Source: Deltaproteobacteria bacterium
GTDB taxonomy: Bacteria; Desulfobacterota; Desulfarculia; Desulfarculales; Desulfarculaceae
DNA: 64,000 nucleotides
NCBI GenBank assembly: GCA_020444165.1
Contig: JAHLLK010000025.1
Span: 1-64,000 of the forward strand
Direction of reading: 5' to 3'
The notes under the pieces are model-generated. The model saw only the letters and a program-made list of their open reading frames with translations. It made no database searches and had not been told where the DNA came from. The position numbers were made by a program, and so were the translations under genes. This document shows, piece by piece, positions 16,665 to 24,779 of the stretch; position 1 is the stretch's first letter; each line of letters opens with the position of its first letter.

Positions 16665-18302
16665 GTGGAGCTACCCGGCGGTATAGACGAGAACTTCCGC
16701 TTCCTTATCCTGGAAGTGAAGAAGCAGGTGGAGCAGACGGTCGGCTTCCTGCAGAACCCTGGCAGCAAGCTGAAGGAAAAGATCGACAGCGCCGATGACT
16801 ACATCGACAACATGAAGAGCCTCATCGAGGACAAGTCGTACGGCTACGTCACCTCCACCCTGCACCTGACCAAACAACGCACCAACCTGATGCGCTCGGT
16901 GAACACCATCGCCTCCAACCTGGAGCGCATCGGCGATTTCGCCGTGAACGTGGTGGACCAGACCCAGTATTTGACCGAGGTCAAGTTCCTGGCCGACTAC
17001 GATCTGGAGCCGTTCTTCGGGGAGATATTCGTGGGCTTGGACCTGATCCGCGACGCCCTTCTGCGCCAGGACCTGGCCCAGGCCTTCCGCATCTGCCAAT
17101 GCGAGTTCCATTTGGACTCCCTGTTCGCCGAGCGCTTCCAGCGCATCCTCAAGGAGCTGCGGGAGGGGGCCGACCCCGGCGATCTGGTGACCACCCTGTT
17201 CATCTTCCGCTACCTGGAGCGCATGGGCGATTCGCTCTTGAACATCGGCGAGGCGGTGATCTTCGCCCACATGGGCGAGAAGCTGAAGATCCACCAATAC
17301 CAGGCCCTCACCGACAGTCTGGCCAAGTCGGGGATCAACTCGCCCTTGTCCCAGGTGGAGTTCGCCTCCATCTGGGGCACCCGGGGCGGCTGCCGCATCG
17401 GCACCGTGCAGAACAAGAAGGAGGACGCGGCCCGGCCGGCCATCTTCAAGGAAGGCCGCCGCCGCAAGATCGAGGAAGAAAAGGCCAACATCGAGCGCTG
17501 GGAAAAGCTCCTCCCGGGCCTGCCCCCCAAGATCTACAGCTTCCAGGCCAATGGTGAGCAGGCCTCGCTCCTCCTGGAGTTCCTGCCGGGCTGCACCTTC
17601 CAGGAAGTGCTGCTCACCGCCGACGAGGAGACCCTGGCCAACGCCCTGTTCCTGGTGGTGGAGCACCTCTCGGTGATCTGGCAGCAAACCCTGCACCCGG
17701 CGATTGCCTCGGCCGACTTCCTGGCCCAACTGGCCACCCGCCGGGCGGACGTGGCCCGGGTGCACCCTTCGTTTGAAAACGCGCGCAAGGAGTTGCACAC
17801 CCTGGCCATCCCCCCCTTCGGGCAGATCTTGGCCCGCCTGGGCCAGGCCACCCAGGGCATGGCGCGGCCCTTCAGCGTGTTCACCCACGGCGATTTCAAC
17901 GCCAACAACATCATCTACGACCACCCCGGGCAGCGCCTGCACTTCATCGACGTGCACCGCTCGGCCGACGGGGACTATCTCCAGGACGTCAGCGTGTTCC
18001 TGGTGTCGATCTTCCGCATCCCGGTGAACCTCCGCCGGCTGCGGGAGCGCATGGACCAAGTGGTGATGGAGTTCTTCCGCTTTGCCCAGGGCTTTGCCCA
18101 GAGCCAAGGCGACCACCAGTTCCAGGCCCGCCTGGGCCTGGGTCTGATCCGCTCCTTTTATACCTCCACCCGCTTCGAGTTCGACCAGCGTTTCGCCAAG
18201 AAGATGTACCAGCGCTCCGTGTATCTCATGGAGAGGATGCTGGAGCATCACCCCCGCCCCTGGGAGGAGTTCGTCCTGCCCACCGGCGTCTTGGTGCACT
18301 GA
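16665..18302 (+). CDS. PhoU-like domain fused to an APH-type small-molecule kinase
   Basis: A 545-residue fusion. The first 220 residues are an all-helical PhoU-like repeat pair (LMRSVNTIASNLERIGDFAV; LFIFRYLERMGDSLLNIGEA), each with the E-R-x-G-D metal-binding signature of PhoU. The rest resembles aminoglycoside/choline-type kinases, with the catalytic loop HGDFNANN at 408-415 and the metal aspartate Asp429 in FIDVHRS. A Lys-rich linker near 265-285 joins the halves. The start is a GTG at 16665 with only a weak ribosome site, so an alternative start is possible. PhoU modules usually report phosphate state; the kinase substrate is unknown. It lies 21 bp after the amphi-Trp gene. Confidence 0.75.
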   Translation: MELPGGIDENFRFLILEVKKQVEQTVGFLQNPGSKLKEKIDSADDYIDNMKSLIEDKSYGYVTSTLHLTKQRTNLMRSVNTIASNLERIGDFAVNVVDQTQYLTEVKFLADYDLEPFFGEIFVGLDLIRDALLRQDLAQAFRICQCEFHLDSLFAERFQRILKELREGADPGDLVTTLFIFRYLERMGDSLLNIGEAVIFAHMGEKLKIHQYQALTDSLAKSGINSPLSQVEFASIWGTRGGCRIGTVQNKKEDAARPAIFKEGRRRKIEEEKANIERWEKLLPGLPPKIYSFQANGEQASLLLEFLPGCTFQEVLLTADEETLANALFLVVEHLSVIWQQTLHPAIASADFLAQLATRRADVARVHPSFENARKELHTLAIPPFGQILARLGQATQGMARPFSVFTHGDFNANNIIYDHPGQRLHFIDVHRSADGDYLQDVSVFLVSIFRIPVNLRRLRERMDQVVMEFFRFAQGFAQSQGDHQFQARLGLGLIRSFYTSTRFEFDQRFAKKMYQRSVYLMERMLEHHPRPWEEFVLPTGVLVH

Positions 18303-18386
18303 CCACCCAAGAGCGGAGGAGGACCGGGGCGGCCTTGCCGCGCCCGGCGATGACCCGAACCCACAGCTTGAAGAGGACTCCTGAAC

Positions 18387-19277
18387 ATGAAACGAATCGG
18401 CGTGGTGGGCGTGCCCGGCGGCTGGTCTTCCGAGGCCCTGGCCGACGCGGTGGGCAGGCTCACCGGCTTCCGCCTGTTGATCGAGCTGGATAAAGTCTGC
18501 CTCGACCTTTCCCAGGGCAAGGTGTTTTACCGGGACCCTGACCAGGGCCTGGTGGACCTCACCAGCCTGGACGCCCTGATCCTGAAGAAGGTGGGCCCCT
18601 ACTATTCCCCCAGCCTCATGGACCGCCTGGAGATTTTGCGCTTCGTGGAGGAGCGGGGGGTGCCGGTGTTCTCCCCGGCCCTGTCGGTGATCCGGGTGCT
18701 GGACCGGCTCTCCTGCACGGTGACCCTGGCCGGGGCCGGCATCCCCATGCCGGCCACCGTGGTCACCGAGGACCCGGCCCAGGCCGTGGCCGCGGTGGAA
18801 CGCTTTGGCAAGGCCGTGTTGAAGCCCCTGTACACCAGCAAGGCCCGGGGCATGGTGGTGGTGGAGGCCGGGCCCCAGGCCCTGGCCCGGGTGGAGGCCT
18901 TCCAGGAGCAGGGCAACACCATCATCTATCTGCAGGAGATGGTGGACCTGGGCGGCATGGACCTGGGGGTGGCCTTTTTGGGCGGCCGCTATTTGGCCAC
19001 CTACGCCCGGGCCGGCAGCTCGGGTTGGCACACCTCGGTGCGCGGGGAAAAGGGCTACCGCCACTACGAACCGGAGCCGGCCATCATCGAGCTGGCCGAG
19101 CGGGCCCAGGCCCTGTTCAAGCTGGACTTCACCTGCGTGGACGTGGCCCTCACCCCCCAGGGACCGGTGGTGTTCGAAGTCTCGGCCTTTGGCGGCTTCC
19201 GGGGCCTGCGGGACGCCTCGGGCATCGACGCGGCCGGGGCCTACGCGCGCTACGTGCTGGAAAGGTTGGACGCATGA
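18387..19277 (+). CDS. GAK system ATP-grasp enzyme
   Basis: A 296-residue ATP-grasp ligase-like protein. It begins MKRIGVVGVPGGWSSEALAD, has the ATP-grasp lysine strand KAVLKPLYTSKARGM, a hinge strand NTIIYLQEMVDLGGMDLGVA and a metal-binding end DVALTPQGPVVFEVSAFGGF. Such enzymes join a carboxylate, via acyl phosphate, to an amine or thiol; RimK-like peptide tagging is one possibility. Its position directly before an HprK-related kinase B and a CofD-like gene identifies the GAK (three-gene) arrangement. GAGGA precedes the ATG. The stop overlaps the next start (ATGA, 19274-19277). Confidence 0.82.
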   Translation: MKRIGVVGVPGGWSSEALADAVGRLTGFRLLIELDKVCLDLSQGKVFYRDPDQGLVDLTSLDALILKKVGPYYSPSLMDRLEILRFVEERGVPVFSPALSVIRVLDRLSCTVTLAGAGIPMPATVVTEDPAQAVAAVERFGKAVLKPLYTSKARGMVVVEAGPQALARVEAFQEQGNTIIYLQEMVDLGGMDLGVAFLGGRYLATYARAGSSGWHTSVRGEKGYRHYEPEPAIIELAERAQALFKLDFTCVDVALTPQGPVVFEVSAFGGFRGLRDASGIDAAGAYARYVLERLDA

Positions 19278-20374
19278 GGGGGACCATCCTGACCGTGGCC
19301 GAGGTGGCCCGGAACCTGGGCGGCAACCGCCCGGCACCCTACGGCCTGTCCCTGGCCTTCACCGGGCTCCGCCTGGACGTGAAGACCAATTCGCTCACCC
19401 TGCTCCGCCATTTGGCCGACTACTTCCGGGGCTTCGAGGCCGCAGGCGGCCCGGCCGAGATCACGGTCACCGCCCTGGAGGGCCCTCCCCTGCACCCGGA
19501 CCTGCCCCTGACCCTCAAGGAGCCGGACCCGGGCAAGGACAAGATCAAGGAGGAGTACCTGGACCTGGCTGACGGGCGGCTGGTCAGGAAGCGCCTGACC
19601 GGCATGGTCTTTGTGTTCGGGGCCGCGCGGCACTTGGCCCTGGGCCCCTGCCAGGCCAACCCCAACCAGGTGGTGAACTTCGTCAACAACCGCCATCTGC
19701 AATGGATGCTGGACCAGGGGGGGCTGTTGTTCCACGCCGCCGGGGTGTCCCAGGGCGCGCGGGGCCTGGCCCTGTGCGGCCGCTCAGGCATGGGCAAATC
19801 CACCCTGGCCCTGCACCTGATGAGCGACGGCCTGGGGCTGATCTCCAACGACCGCCTGGTGGTGGACCGCCTGCCCGGCGGGCTCCGCCTGCGGGGCGTG
19901 GCCAAGCTGCCCCGCATCAACCCCGGCACCGCCCTGGCCAACCCGGACCTGGCCGGGGTGATCCCCCCGGAGGAGCGGGAGCGCTTTGCCCGCCTCCCCC
20001 CGGACGAGCTGTGGGACCTGGAGCACAAATACGACGTGCCGGTGGACGAGTGCTTCGGCCCTGGCCGCTTCAGCCTGGAGGGCGACCTGGCGGGGCTGGT
20101 GATCCTGAACTGGGCGCGGGGGGCCGGCCCGGCCCTGCCCCGGCGCATCACCCTGGCCCAGCGCCCGGAGCTGCTGCCCGCCTTCATGAAGGAGCGGGGG
20201 GCCTTTTACCTGGACGGCGACGAGGGCCTGGCCCTGGGCGCTCCGCCGGAGCCGGCGGACTACCTGGCCCTCCTGGGCGGCCTGCCGGTGCTGGAGATCG
20301 CCGGCGGGGTGGATTTCCCGGCGGCGGTCGCCGCCTGCCAGGCCCTGTTGGCCGGGGAGGCGCCGGCTTGCTGA
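19274..20374 (+). CDS. HprK-related kinase B (GAK system)
   Basis: A 366-residue protein with a P-loop GRSGMGKST at 169-177 and a following SNDRLVV segment like the nucleotide/metal loop of HPr kinase. The N-terminal 150 residues are distinct and carry NFVNNRHLQWMLDQGGLLFH, typical of kinase B. The family is homologous to HPr kinase/phosphorylase, but its protein target is not known. No HPr gene is in the window. The ATG at 19274 lies within the stop of the ATP-grasp gene (ATGA), and the gene overlaps the CofD-like gene by seven bases, so the three are translationally coupled. Confidence 0.82.
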   Translation: MRGTILTVAEVARNLGGNRPAPYGLSLAFTGLRLDVKTNSLTLLRHLADYFRGFEAAGGPAEITVTALEGPPLHPDLPLTLKEPDPGKDKIKEEYLDLADGRLVRKRLTGMVFVFGAARHLALGPCQANPNQVVNFVNNRHLQWMLDQGGLLFHAAGVSQGARGLALCGRSGMGKSTLALHLMSDGLGLISNDRLVVDRLPGGLRLRGVAKLPRINPGTALANPDLAGVIPPEERERFARLPPDELWDLEHKYDVPVDECFGPGRFSLEGDLAGLVILNWARGAGPALPRRITLAQRPELLPAFMKERGAFYLDGDEGLALGAPPEPADYLALLGGLPVLEIAGGVDFPAAVAACQALLAGEAPAC

Positions 20375-21567
20375 CCCGCCGGGTGACCTTGTGCCGCTCC
20401 CTGGAGCTGCCCGACCCGCTCCGGCTGGCCCGTTACGCCCGCGCCCCGGAATTGGGGCCCCGGCTCCTGTTCTTCAGCGGCGGCACGGCCCTGGCCGGGC
20501 TCTCCCGCCGGCTCACCGCCTACACCCACCACTCGGTGCACCTCATCACCCCCTTTGACTCCGGGGGCAGTTCGGCCGTCCTCCGGCGGGCCTTCAACAT
20601 GCTGGCCGTGGGCGACCTCCGGAACCGGCTCATGGCCCTGGCCGACCAGAGCGTGCAGGGCAACCCCGAGATCGTGGAGCTGTTCGCCTTTCGCTTCCCC
20701 AAGCCCCAGCCGCCCGAGGCCTTGCGGCGGGAGCTGGACCAGATGATCCGGGGGCGGCACCACCTGGTGAGCCGGGTGCCCGACCCCATGCGCAAGATCA
20801 TCCGCAACCACCTGGGCTTTTTCCGCCGCCGCATGCCCCCGGACTTCGACCTGGCCGGAGCCAGCGTGGGCAATCTGGTGCTGACCGGCGGCTACTTGAA
20901 CAACCGCCGCCACATCGATCCGGTCGTGTTCATGTTCTCCAAGCTGGCCGAGGTGCGGGGCCTGGTGCGGCCGGTGGTCACCGCCGACCTGCACCTGGGG
21001 GCGGAGCTGGCCGATGGCCGGGTGGTGTTGGGCCAGCACCTTTTGACCGGCAAGGTGACCGCGCCCTTGACCTCGCCTTTGGAGCGATTGTTCCTGAACC
21101 ACGGCCTGGCCGAGCGCCAGGAGGCCCGGGCCCGCATCCGGGCCAAGGTGCGCCAGATCATCGGCCAGGCCGAGCTGATCGTGTTCCCCATGGGCAGCTT
21201 CTACACCAGCCTCCTGGCCACCCTCTTGCCCGAGGGGGTGGGCCGGGCCGTGGCCGCGGCGCCCTGCCCCAAGGTCTTCGTGCCCAACGTGCTGGGCGAC
21301 CCGGAGATGCTGGGACTTAACCTCACCCGGGCGGTGACCCGGCTTTTGGCGGCGCTCCAGGCCGACGCCCCCCGCGCCCCGGTGGGCCAGCTGTTGAACC
21401 TGGTGATGGTGGACAGCGACCAGGCCGCCTACCCCGGGGGGCCGCCGGACCTGGCGGAGATTCGTGGCCTGGGGGTGGAGGTGGTGGACCTGCCTTTGGT
21501 GACCCCGGAGGCAGCCCCGCTCCTGGACCCGGGGCGGGTGGCCGACGCCTTGCTTTCCCTTGTGTGA
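20368..21567 (+). CDS. GAK system CofD-like protein
   Basis: A 399-residue protein related to CofD/YvcK (2-phospho-L-lactate transferase fold): FFSGGTALAGLSRRL near the N-terminus is the nucleotide/sugar-phosphate loop, followed by HLITPFDSGGSSAVLRRAFN and NLVLTGGYL. CofD makes F420 precursors, while YvcK relatives bind UDP-sugars and act in envelope control; which applies here is unknown. The TTG at 20368 is preferred because GGGGAGG lies seven bases before it; a GTG at 20383 is the alternative. The stop of the kinase gene lies inside its start. A 353-bp gap with a hairpin element separates it from the XXXCH gene. Confidence 0.8.
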   Translation: MLTRRVTLCRSLELPDPLRLARYARAPELGPRLLFFSGGTALAGLSRRLTAYTHHSVHLITPFDSGGSSAVLRRAFNMLAVGDLRNRLMALADQSVQGNPEIVELFAFRFPKPQPPEALRRELDQMIRGRHHLVSRVPDPMRKIIRNHLGFFRRRMPPDFDLAGASVGNLVLTGGYLNNRRHIDPVVFMFSKLAEVRGLVRPVVTADLHLGAELADGRVVLGQHLLTGKVTAPLTSPLERLFLNHGLAERQEARARIRAKVRQIIGQAELIVFPMGSFYTSLLATLLPEGVGRAVAAAPCPKVFVPNVLGDPEMLGLNLTRAVTRLLAALQADAPRAPVGQLLNLVMVDSDQAAYPGGPPDLAEIRGLGVEVVDLPLVTPEAAPLLDPGRVADALLSLV

Positions 21568-21920
21568 AGATACGGTTACGGCCTGGACACTGCCTTGACC
21601 GCGCCTTAGTTTTCCTCACAACATTGGTAAGATGAGGCCATTGCACGGCTAAACACATTAAACGTGTTGATATTATATCAAAAACGGCTGTGAAACATGA
21701 TTACGGCAGGCAATGGCCGATGCGGGCCAAGGATGGCCCGCCAAATTGCAAGCTTCAAAAAGCTTGCAATTTGTGAGGGTTGGCAAAATCGCGTTTTTGC
21801 CAACCCGACATTGCACGGGGCAGGACGCCCCGTGCAATGCTCTCAAGATAAGCCTGGTTTTGGCTCTTGGAAAGCAACCCGCGCGGCGGACCGGAGGGTC
21901 CGCCCTGGAAGGATACGCCC
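21568..21920 (+). repeat. Intergenic multi-hairpin element B (core 21710-21839)
   Basis: The gap between the CofD-like and XXXCH genes holds element B. From the conserved GGATGGCCCGCC (21731-21742) follow three perfect stems: 21742-21755/21760-21773 (CAAATTGCAAGCTT), 21777-21788/21795-21806 (GGGTTGGCAAAA around TCGCGT) and 21809-21821/21827-21839 (CATTGCACGGGGC around AGGAC). A GGCCATTGC/GCAATGGCC pair (21636-21644, 21710-21718) encloses an AT-rich stretch upstream. It could attenuate transcription inside the operon or be a mobile repeat. No gene fits. Confidence 0.75.
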
Positions 21921-22502
21921 ATGACCGACGATCCCGAAGACATCCGCAACGAAACCCTGATGACCCCCATGCAAGCCGCCGATTTCCTGCGCCGCCTGGC
22001 CCAGCAACTGGAGGCCGGCCATTTGGAGACCGGCGGGGTGGAGGTGGCCACCGAGGGCTCCCTCAAGGTGAAGCAGTCCCTCCGCAGCAAGGGCGACCGG
22101 GTGGTCTTCAAGGTGAAGCTGAAGTACGAAAAAGCCGCGGCCCATCCCGTGAGCGCCACCGGCGACCCCCTGCCCCCGGCCCCGGCGGAGGAGGGAGCCC
22201 CGGAGGAAGGCGGCCGGCCCTCCTACAAAAAGCTGAAAAAGAGCCTGGCCAGCGACTTCAAGTCCCTGAAGACGGCCCTGGACGCGGGCCAGACCCCGGC
22301 GCCGGAGCTTTGCCGCCAGGTGGCCGGGCAGTGCCGCCAAGCCTGCGACTACCCCGACAAGGGCGACGACAACTACCCCACCTGGCGCGAGCTGGCCGAC
22401 CGCCTGGAAACAGCCGGCGAGGCCGGGTCCCTGGCGGACCTGCAGGCCATCCACGCGGAACTGCGCGAGCTGAAAAGCGCCTGTCACAAGAACCACAAGT
22501 GA
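21921..22502 (+). CDS. GAK system XXXCH protein
   Basis: A 193-residue cytoplasmic protein. The N-terminal half has the amphi-Trp-like helix-plus-strands module (MTPMQAADFLRRLAQQLEAG, then VKQSLRSKGDRVVFKVKLKY). After a proline/alanine-rich linker, the C-terminal half is charged and helical (YKKLKKSLASDFKSLKTALD; LCRQVAGQCRQACDY) and ends in ELKSACHKNHK, the cysteine-histidine ending that names the family. GGAAGGA lies seven bases before the ATG at 21921. It closes the GAK cluster but is split from it by element B. The terminal Cys-His could bind a metal or be a modification site; that is inference. Confidence 0.75.
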   Translation: MTDDPEDIRNETLMTPMQAADFLRRLAQQLEAGHLETGGVEVATEGSLKVKQSLRSKGDRVVFKVKLKYEKAAAHPVSATGDPLPPAPAEEGAPEEGGRPSYKKLKKSLASDFKSLKTALDAGQTPAPELCRQVAGQCRQACDYPDKGDDNYPTWRELADRLETAGEAGSLADLQAIHAELRELKSACHKNHK

Positions 22503-22654
22503 GGCCCCGGGCCGGGCCCGGCCCAGGGCCCCGGCTTTCCCCGGCCAATCTCCCAGTGTGGGGCCGGTGAATCCGTGGCGGCTGTTTCGCCTGGAGAGGG
22601 ATTCTGCTAAGCTTGAAAGTGAGACAGATTCCTCACCTCTCGCGGGAGGCCGCC

Positions 22655-23110
22655 ATGGTCAACGATGGCTTGGACCTGATCATCCTGGATGACGAGCAAC
22701 TTATCTGCGACTACCTGGCCAGGTATGCCCGCCGTTTCTACACCTGGGGCGAGGTGCACGCCTTCACCGACCCCATCGAAGCCAAAACCTTCTGTTTCCA
22801 ACGGGGCTCCAGCCTGGCCATCTTTGTCATCGACGTGTTCCTGGGCAATATCTCGGCCTTTGATTTCGTGGAGTCCATCGGCACCCACTATCCCCTGGCC
22901 CCCGAGGACACCATCATCATCAGCGGACAGGCCGACGACGACGTGGTGAACATGTGCGTGGCCGCCGGGGTGAACTGCCTGTTGGAAAAGCCGCTGAAGC
23001 CCTACGGCTTCCAGTTCGCGGTGCGGGCCATCGCCCGCAAATACCTGACCTTTGCCAAAAAGCTGATGCAGGACCCTTCCCTGGCCGCCCACGTGGAGCG
23101 CCTGGGCTGA
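22655..23110 (+). CDS. Stand-alone receiver-domain protein
   Basis: A 151-residue CheY-like receiver with no output domain. Seen are the acidic pair in LIILDDEQ, the phospho-acceptor aspartate in FVIDVFLG, serine in TIIISGQ and lysine in LLEKPLKPYG. The ATG at 22655 is chosen over an upstream TTG because CGGGAGG precedes it. It lies 152 bp after the XXXCH gene on the same strand and may be a separate unit. Its kinase is not adjacent. Confidence 0.8.
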   Translation: MVNDGLDLIILDDEQLICDYLARYARRFYTWGEVHAFTDPIEAKTFCFQRGSSLAIFVIDVFLGNISAFDFVESIGTHYPLAPEDTIIISGQADDDVVNMCVAAGVNCLLEKPLKPYGFQFAVRAIARKYLTFAKKLMQDPSLAAHVERLG

Positions 23111-23265
23111 AGGCGTCGGGCCCTTTTACCCTGTCCCCCAAAAATCATTGGCCCCGGTCTATCCAGATCCGGGGCCCAGTTTCCGCTTGAGAGCGTACGG
23201 TTCTAATCTAAATTTTCGTTTAGCTTGCGTTATCACTTAGCCTTCCAGCCTCCTCTCAGCTTGGT

Positions 23266-23430
23266 TCAGGTCCCCCGCTCCCGCTGAGCTCGCTCTTGCT
23301 CCCTGAACTCCTCTTCCGTGATCTCAACCCCCCTCATCCTGGGCCATTCCGGAGCCAACCGGTCGGTGAAAACGTCGCCTTCCAACTGGCATTCGCTCAC
23401 CGAGCATCTCCTGCTGTTTCTGCTGGTCAT
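23266..23430 (-). CDS. Small protein, 54 residues, unknown function
   Basis: An ATG at 23430 on the minus strand is preceded by a near-ideal ribosome site (AAAGGAGGG, 5 bases before) and opens a frame of 54 codons ending in TGA. The product is charged, with a paired cysteine motif (CSVSEC) near residues 9-14 and an acidic/basic helix ITEEEFREQERAQRERG at its end. I know no family for it. The good ribosome site and the helical, non-random end are the support; the gap it fills is otherwise empty. Confidence 0.45.
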   Translation of the reverse strand: MTSRNSRRCSVSECQLEGDVFTDRLAPEWPRMRGVEITEEEFREQERAQRERGT

Positions 23431-23519
23431 GACGCCCTCCTTTCGGGATGGGCTTTTGTCCGCATCAGTTGCTTTTCTGATTTAAACATATGCACATAAT
23501 CCCGGCGTGCAACCCCGCC

Positions 23520-23560
23520 GGCAGTTTTTTTGGGGGGGAGAGGGAAAAGGGAGGGAAAGG
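23520..23560. repeat. Partial copy of hairpin repeat family R
   Basis: CAGTTTTTTTGGGGGGGAG (23523-23541), just downstream of the glcF-like gene, resembles the flank of family R (AAGTTTTTTGGGGGAAGG in the same orientation) but lacks the paired stem. It may be a decayed copy or an unrelated G-rich tract. Confidence 0.3.
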
Positions 23561-23570
23561 TGAGCCCCGC

Positions 23571-24779
23571 TCAGGGAGCCAACAGCTCCAGGGGGTGGAC
23601 CACCCGGGTGCCCGGCGCGGTGTGGCGGCTCCATTGCAGCCAGCAGCCGCTGCAACTGGTGGCCAGGACGCGGGCTTCGCCCTGGGCCAATTCGGCCAGG
23701 CGGGGGGCGATGACCGCGCGGGACAGCTCCGGCTCGCCCAGGGAGAACAGGCCGCCGCCGCCGCAGCACTCGTTGCCGCCGGGCCAGGCGGCCAGCTCCA
23801 CTCCGGCCCGGGTCAGCACCTCGGCCGGGGCCGCGCCGGCCGAGAGGCCCACCCCCAGGTGACAGGGGGTGTGCAGGGCCACCGGGCCCGCCGCCCCGGC
23901 CGGGGTCAGGGCCCGGCCCTCGGCCAAAATCTGGCCCACTTCGCGCACCCGGCCGGCCATATCCCGGGCCTGGTCCGCCAGCTCCCCGCCCAAGAGGCGG
24001 GGCGCCTCGTGGGCCAGGGCGTGGGCGCAGGAGGCGCAGGCCGTGAACACCAAGTCCACCCGGGCGTCCCGGAAAGCGGCCAGGTTCCGCCGGGCCAGGT
24101 CCCGGGCCGTGTCCGTGAGCCCGGCCGCCACCGCGGCCAGGCCGCAGCAGGCCTGGGCCGGGGGGATCACCACGGTGTAGCGGCGCGACAGGATCTCCAC
24201 CGCCCGCCGGGCCAACTCCGGACGGAGATAATTGGCCACGCAGCCCACGAAAAAGCCCAGGCGGGGCGCGCCCTGGGGCCCGGCCACCTCGTGGGGGGCG
24301 TCGTTCAGGAAGAAGCGGGGGGCCGGGGCGGGCAGCCGCTCCAAGCCCGCGAGCCCGGGCAGCCGCAGCGCCAGGCCCGCGCCCAGGCGGCCGGCCCGGG
24401 CCAGGGCCTCCAGGCGGGAGGGGCTGGCCAGGGCGCCCTGCACCACCAGGCGCTTGGCCAGGGAGACCTGGCCCGCCGTAGCCAAAATCTCCCGCCCGGC
24501 CCGTTGGCAGTCGGTGGCGGCCACGGTGTTGGGGCAGTTGGCCTGGCAGCGGCCGCACAACAGGCAGCGCGAGAGCACCCGGGCCAGGGCCGGGTCCGGG
24601 GTGGCCTGGCCCTTCAGGAGCCCGCCCAACAGCCGGATCTTGCCCCGGGCGGCCAGCTCCTCGCGGCGCTCAGCCTGGTACAGGGGGCAGACCCCCTGGC
24701 AGGCCCCGCAGGACACGCAGTTCTCCACCGCCCGGCCCACCACGGCCCGGGGGTCGCCTGGACCCTGGTCCGGGCTCAA
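23571..24779 (-). CDS. glcF: GlcF-like iron-sulfur subunit of a glycolate/lactate-type oxidase
   Basis: A 402-residue cytoplasmic protein with two [4Fe-4S] motifs (CVSCGACQGVCP and CLLCGRCQANCP) and two CCG domains (QACCGLAAV; NECCGGGGLF), the plan of GlcF and of LutA/HdrB-like electron carriers. It would pass electrons from the FAD subunit to quinone or another acceptor. Its start overlaps the stop of the glcD-like gene by four bases, so the two form one operon. The substrate (glycolate, D-lactate or another 2-hydroxy acid) cannot be read from the sequence. Confidence 0.85.
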   Translation of the reverse strand: MSPDQGPGDPRAVVGRAVENCVSCGACQGVCPLYQAERREELAARGKIRLLGGLLKGQATPDPALARVLSRCLLCGRCQANCPNTVAATDCQRAGREILATAGQVSLAKRLVVQGALASPSRLEALARAGRLGAGLALRLPGLAGLERLPAPAPRFFLNDAPHEVAGPQGAPRLGFFVGCVANYLRPELARRAVEILSRRYTVVIPPAQACCGLAAVAAGLTDTARDLARRNLAAFRDARVDLVFTACASCAHALAHEAPRLLGGELADQARDMAGRVREVGQILAEGRALTPAGAAGPVALHTPCHLGVGLSAGAAPAEVLTRAGVELAAWPGGNECCGGGGLFSLGEPELSRAVIAPRLAELAQGEARVLATSCSGCWLQWSRHTAPGTRVVHPLELLAP

